This document shows positions 5,326-7,929 of a DNA stretch of 7,929 bases, one piece after another (position 1 is the first letter of the stretch; each line of letters starts with the position of its first letter). This stretch comes from Minisyncoccota bacterium (GTDB taxonomy: Bacteria > Patescibacteriota > Microgenomatia > UBA1400 > PJMF01), in assembly GCA_014728425.1 (NCBI GenBank), contig WJLO01000049.1:1-7929 (forward strand), written 5' to 3'. A program made the position numbers and the translations under genes. The notes under the pieces were generated by a model that had not been told where the DNA came from, did no database searches, and saw only the letters and a list, made by a program, of their open reading frames with translations.

Positions 5326-5813
5326 GTTTGGCTTGCTCGCTGAATGACCTCTTTGACAAACTCGCCAGCCTGACCACCAAAGTCATAATCATCAAGTTGA
5401 GCCTGCTTAACCCAGGCAAAATCAGTGTGCTCTAGAGAAAGCGTGATCTCTGCTGAATCTTGTAATTTAGTTCGCCAGCCTAAAATTATAGTATAAACTT
5501 GGCGATCAGTTTCAAAAAAGGTTCGTAAAAAAACCAGCTGAGCAAAACTAAAGTGACTGGGTTGAAAACTTAACCCAGTTTCTTCTTTAAGCTCCTTAAC
5601 AATATCTGCTTGATGTAAATTGGCTTGATTCTGAGTTAAATCATTAGGCCATTCTGAGTTGCCTCCAGGCAAATCCCAGCAGCTTGGCCGAGAAAAAGAC
5701 TGGGCTGCTCGTTTAAGAATCAGTACTCGCCCTTGATGAATAACAGCAACTTTGTGTAAAAGCTTAACATTTTTAGTTAGTTGATGGGGAACAAAACTTG
5801 TTTTTTGTTTCAT
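5322..5813 (-). CDS. NUDIX hydrolase
   Basis: This 163-residue protein has the MutT/NUDIX fold. The core strand is VAVIHQGRVLILKRA (22-36), then CWDLPGG (45-51) and the end of the Nudix box, KELKEETGL (73-81), supplying the metal-binding Glu74, Glu77 and Glu78. The usual box is G-x5-E-x7-REUxEExGU. Here the Arg is Lys73, and the segment from Gly51 to Lys73 is about 8 residues longer than usual. The family cleaves nucleoside diphosphates linked to another group, such as oxidised dNTPs or sugar nucleotides; the substrate is not readable. The start at ATG 5813 has no SD; TATAAT ends 8 bases before it. The stop overlaps that of the convergent plus-strand ORF. It follows the exonuclease gene by 29 bases. 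Confidence 0.92.
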   Translation of the reverse strand: MKQKTSFVPHQLTKNVKLLHKVAVIHQGRVLILKRAAQSFSRPSCWDLPGGNSEWPNDLTQNQANLHQADIVKELKEETGLSFQPSHFSFAQLVFLRTFFETDRQVYTIILGWRTKLQDSAEITLSLEHTDFAWVKQAQLDDYDFGGQAGEFVKEVIQRASQT

Positions 5814-5821
5814 AAAGAGTA

Positions 5822-5827
5822 ATTATA
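5822..5827 (-). promoter_or_regulatory. TATAAT box for leaderless NUDIX message
   Basis: A perfect TATAAT on the minus strand (5827-5822) lies in the 29-base gap after the exonuclease stop, 8 bases from the ATG at 5813. A TTTACT about 19 bases further upstream is a weak -35. The spacing equals that of the DUF84 gene. Confidence 0.5.
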
Positions 5828-5842
5828 AACCACCAACTTTGT

Positions 5843-6427
5843 TTAAAGTAAACTCATTTGCACTCCAGCATGCTCTTGTGGACTAAAACTAAAATCTACT
5901 GAACACTCAATCAAACGATTCCATTTGTTGCGAAACTTCACCTGGCCAGTTTTTAAACCATGATCATAAATATCGCGAGTAACTTTTACATCTTGCAAGC
6001 AATATTTTTCAAGTTTATCCAACTGGCCTTGACGATAATATTTGATCGCATCCAAACCATCACCAATCTTACCAATACCTAAAGTTTCTCGAGCTACTGC
6101 ATCCAAGCTAATCCGATGACCAAAACTATCTTTGATGCGCATCATTAAATCTAAGGTTGGAATACTAGTAATATTACCAGGATAATAGGCTGATAAAACC
6201 TGCATATCAAAATCATCAACATTAAAACCAATTATCACATCAGCTCGTTCTAGCAAAGGAAATAAGTCTTGAAGATCTTTTTCAAAATAAGACTGCATTT
6301 TGCCAGAGCCACTAAAACCCTCTCGCACATTCACTCCCACAAAGGAAACTCCTAAGCGATCGGGAAAATAACCACCAACATCATCAAAAATCTTTTTGGT
6401 TTCCACATCTAAGACTACTTGTAACAT
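5843..6427 (-). CDS. DEDDy 3'-5' exonuclease (RNase H-like fold, YprB-type)
   Basis: This 194-residue protein has the exonuclease motifs in order: LDVET (6-10) with Asp7 and Glu9, GFNVDDFD (67-74) with Asp74, and YCLQDV (142-147) with Tyr142 and Asp146. Tyr four residues before the last Asp marks the DEDDy subtype, as in DNA polymerase proofreading domains and YprB-like ribonuclease-H-like proteins. TLDLMMRIKD (91-100) and ISLDAVARETLGIGK (106-120) are also typical of the YprB-like group. It is a stand-alone nuclease domain with no polymerase or helicase part. It probably degrades single-stranded DNA or RNA ends in the cytoplasm. The start at ATG 6427 has no SD; a TAGAAT box lies 13 bases upstream. 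It is followed by the NUDIX gene after 29 bases. Confidence 0.9.
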   Translation of the reverse strand: MLQVVLDVETKKIFDDVGGYFPDRLGVSFVGVNVREGFSGSGKMQSYFEKDLQDLFPLLERADVIIGFNVDDFDMQVLSAYYPGNITSIPTLDLMMRIKDSFGHRISLDAVARETLGIGKIGDGLDAIKYYRQGQLDKLEKYCLQDVKVTRDIYDHGLKTGQVKFRNKWNRLIECSVDFSFSPQEHAGVQMSLL

Positions 6428-6513
6428 CTTTAAAAGCTCAATTCTAAAAATTTTTCTATTATCTTAAGGGCCTAATTAACTCTCAATCTCAGCCAACAGG
6501 CAAAAGCCATTGT

Positions 6514-6804
6514 TTACCTTTTTTTAGCAATCATAGTTAATAACTCTTGCACTAAATAACCCATAAAAGCATAAGCAAAAATAGCAAACAAAGTAGTGAT
6601 CTCTAAAGTAAATCCCCCTCTCACTTGAGGAGTAGGAAAAGCAAATAAAAACGGATGTAGTAGTGGTTGGCTAGTAACATAGATCCAACTGACAAAACCA
6701 GCCTGAGGATTGGCTGCTAATAACTTTAAAACAAAACGAAATACCAATAAAAGCTCAATCAAGCCAAAAACTAACATGGCTAAGTCTTTAATAAACTTGG
6801 GCAT
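6514..6804 (-). CDS. YggT-family integral membrane protein
   Basis: This 96-residue protein has two hydrophobic segments, about 8-29 and 68-90. The family hallmark between and after them reads RFVLKLLAANPQAGFVSWIY (23-42), then SQPLLHPF (45-52), matching the YggT motif of Arg-ILK--ANP-a-fv-wiY--s-PLL-PF. The protein sits in the cytoplasmic membrane. Family function is not well defined; members are linked to osmotic tolerance and cell division or SepF neighbourhoods, but no such genes are here. Start: the frame is open to a GTG at 6810, but GGAGG lies directly against that GTG and 5 bases before ATG 6804, so ATG 6804 is chosen. The SD (AAAGGAGGTG) is the strongest in the window. TATACT (6839-6834, minus) is a possible -10 box. 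Confidence 0.93.
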   Translation of the reverse strand: MPKFIKDLAMLVFGLIELLLVFRFVLKLLAANPQAGFVSWIYVTSQPLLHPFLFAFPTPQVRGGFTLEITTLFAIFAYAFMGYLVQELLTMIAKKR

Positions 6805-6833
6805 AAACACCTCCTTTGTTTAAATCAAGTACA

Positions 6834-6839
6834 AGTATA
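6834..6839 (-). promoter_or_regulatory. candidate -10 box of yggT
   Basis: TATACT on the minus strand lies 29 bases before the ATG at 6804, giving a short leader that contains the SD. No good -35 is visible; TTTATT at 17 bases is weak. Confidence 0.35.
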
Positions 6840-6867
6840 AAGTAGCTTGCTATAAAAATAAAGCATT

Positions 6868-7728
6868 TTATGTTGATTCTGGCTGTTGCTCTTTAACAAT
6901 TCGGGTTAACTCTAAGACTCGATCACGTACAGTAGTTTTAATAAAGTCTTGAATAGCTGTTAAATCTGGACTTTGGTCTTTTTGTTTAAACTCAGCCAAA
7001 TCTTGCCATAACAACTCACCCATCATCATTCCTTGAGCGCCATTATCTAAAGCTACTCGGAGCATTTCTTTACCACCCTGGTAATCAATGCCATCGGTAT
7101 TAAGCAACCAGGGTATGTCTAACTCAGCAGTTAAGGTAGCACAAGCTAAAGCTTCTTGAGGATATTGTAAAGCCAAAAACTGGGCTAACTGACGAAACTC
7201 CTGCACAGCTTCAAGTTGATTAGCCTGAAACTTAGTTAGCTCAAATTCTTCTTCTGCTGGAGTATAGATTACTAGTTTAAGCAATAAAGGAATTTGTAAA
7301 TACTGACAATAATCTGCTAATTCTGCCACTAATTGTTTTTTAGCTAAAGCTTGTTCTTCTGCTGGGTGATAATACAGTTCAAGTTTTGCTAGAGCTTGGT
7401 TGTTAGCTACTTCTTCAACGCCCCAGTTAGGAATTAATCTAGGCACTGCCAAAGGGTCAACTGCTGGGGTTAATTGGCTAAGACGTAAAGCCAAAGCACT
7501 GAGTGAAGACTGTGTTTTTAAAAGTTTAAAAGTATAAACCGGATCTAAAACTGTTATAGTATCTGCTTGAGCTAATTCTTGCCACAACTGCTGATTAACT
7601 TGTTCTAAAACAGCTAAATTGGCTGATGCTGTTAAGTCTAAACCCAGCCAATCTGCCAATTTAGGGCTGTAATCTAGTTCTAAAACCGTAAAAAACTTAT
7701 TAGCAGTTTGCAAAGCAGGCAGATGCAT
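6868..7728 (-). CDS. divergent LacD-like class I aldolase-fold (TIM-barrel) protein
   Basis: The protein is 286 residues from ATG 7728; the frame is open to a TTG at 7752. Several stretches resemble tagatose-1,6-bisphosphate aldolase LacD and related DUF2090 proteins. ITVLDPVYTF (58-67) recalls SSILLDPEYG, and AKLELYYHP (114-122) recalls VKFLLYYDVD and keeps the Lys (115). IPLLLKLVIYTP (146-157) recalls IPFFLEILTYD, and the C-terminal GAQGMMMGELLW (230-241) recalls the GxxCGRATW end strand. LacD's catalytic Glu appears replaced by Lys151, and there is no Lys anywhere between 166 and 220, where the Schiff-base Lys should fall. The fold is likely, but the LacD reaction is doubtful. ATG 7728 is preferred because TATACT lies 7 bases upstream (leaderless pattern). 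These comparisons are from memory, without an alignment run. Confidence 0.72.
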   Translation of the reverse strand: MHLPALQTANKFFTVLELDYSPKLADWLGLDLTASANLAVLEQVNQQLWQELAQADTITVLDPVYTFKLLKTQSSLSALALRLSQLTPAVDPLAVPRLIPNWGVEEVANNQALAKLELYYHPAEEQALAKKQLVAELADYCQYLQIPLLLKLVIYTPAEEEFELTKFQANQLEAVQEFRQLAQFLALQYPQEALACATLTAELDIPWLLNTDGIDYQGGKEMLRVALDNGAQGMMMGELLWQDLAEFKQKDQSPDLTAIQDFIKTTVRDRVLELTRIVKEQQPEST

Positions 7729-7735
7729 AAAGTCT

Positions 7736-7741
7736 AGTATA
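7736..7741 (-). promoter_or_regulatory. TATACT box for leaderless LacD-like message
   Basis: TATACT on the minus strand (7741-7736) has 7 bases between it and the ATG at 7728. It lies inside the longer TTG-started frame, which argues against the TTG start. No good -35 is seen. Confidence 0.42.
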
Positions 7742-7787
7742 GAGGATCTCAAAAACAGAATCTACTTAAACAGGCTAGCAGCATGAA

Positions 7788-7928
7788 CTAACCAGTCCAC
7801 TCAGTCACCAATAGGGAGTAATCCCATAGATCAACTAATCCATCTGGTGTTCCTGCTGGACCATTAATATCTGCTGCACTATCAGTAGTTAAAAACCTAA
7901 CCTTCATAAACTGATAATCAATTTCATC
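7788..7928 (-). CDS. C-terminal end of a probable secreted protein with dockerin-like Ca-binding loop (partial)
   Basis: My reading of the minus strand from the right edge gives 46 codons ending in TAG at 7788; the start is off the window. The residues include ADINGPAGTPDGLVD and then LWDYSLLVTEWTG at the very C-terminus. The D-x-N ... D-G-x-V-D-x-x-D-Y-x-x-L pattern matches the calcium-binding loop and following helix of dockerin type I / EF-hand-like repeats, with a short insertion in the loop. Such repeats often end secreted or cell-surface proteins. It lies upstream of the LacD-like gene, separated by 59 bases in which I see no clear terminator. Only the tail is visible, so the rest of the protein, its export signal and any partner cannot be judged. 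Confidence 0.75.
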   Translation of the reverse strand, partial: DEIDYQFMKVRFLTTDSAADINGPAGTPDGLVDLWDYSLLVTEWTG

Positions 7929-7929
7929 A

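Noticed and set aside
6805..6810. GTG start for yggT at 6810
   Set aside because: The SD GGAGG directly abuts the GTG, leaving no spacing, while ATG 6804 is 5 bases from it.
7729..7752. TTG start for the LacD-like gene at 7752
   Set aside because: No SD precedes the TTG, and the extension overlaps a TATACT box ideally spaced for ATG 7728. It is not fully excluded.
7729..7787. Terminator after the dockerin-like gene
   Set aside because: There is a T-rich stretch and a GCTAGC hexamer but no stem long enough to support a terminator.
1..7929. Possible reassigned TGA codon (no TGA among the 13 visible stops)
   Set aside because: All genes have normal family length and intact motifs under the standard code, and no gene needs an in-frame TGA to be complete. 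Avoidance of TGA is also expected in AT-rich DNA with few genes sampled.

Overview
This window looks like a piece of a small, AT-rich bacterial genome. I infer Candidate Phyla Radiation (Patescibacteria), possibly Microgenomates. The basis is compact Gln-rich single-domain proteins, short gaps, a minimal pentose-phosphate gene set, patchy Shine-Dalgarno (SD) use, and a divergent Rpe. No rRNA or marker gene is present, so the taxonomy is a guess. No tRNA, rRNA, CRISPR array, insertion sequence or phage gene was found. All genes but one are on the minus strand, so reading order runs from high to low coordinates. Thirteen stop codons are visible: ten TAA, three TAG and no TGA.

Right part (about 7929 to 5322): the C-terminus of a probable secreted protein with a dockerin-like calcium loop enters from the right edge. 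It is followed by a divergent LacD-like TIM-barrel protein, a YggT-family membrane protein, a DEDDy 3'-5' exonuclease and a NUDIX hydrolase. Middle part (5325 to 3738): one plus-strand orphan ORF is wedged between the NUDIX gene and a DUF84 (YjjX-type) NTPase gene, followed by a ferredoxin/flavodoxin-NADP+ reductase-like flavoprotein. The exonuclease, NUDIX and DUF84 genes together suggest nucleic-acid and nucleotide-pool housekeeping.

Next (3737 to 2624): a membrane-anchored protein with an RskA-like outer domain is driven by a near-consensus promoter. It is followed by a 78-residue unknown gene with its own promoter, strong SD and a textbook terminator.

Left part (2526 to 1): rpiB, rpe, a LOG-family nucleotide phosphoribohydrolase-like gene and a PfkB sugar/nucleoside kinase (cut by the left edge) run in one direction. 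Rpe overlaps rpiB, and pfkB starts 2 bases after the LOG stop. A plausible joint role is to release ribose 5-phosphate from nucleotides (LOG), feed nucleosides or sugars in through the kinase, and interconvert pentose phosphates (RpiB, Rpe). This is inference from gene content.

Two kinds of gene start are visible. Four genes have clear SD motifs (rpiB, the 78-residue gene, the RskA-like gene, yggT). Three others (DUF84, NUDIX, LacD-like) have a TATAAT or TATACT box only 7-8 bases before the ATG, which is what leaderless transcripts would look like. There is no stretch over 300 bases without a gene. The largest gap (3519-3737) holds a hairpin and a promoter.
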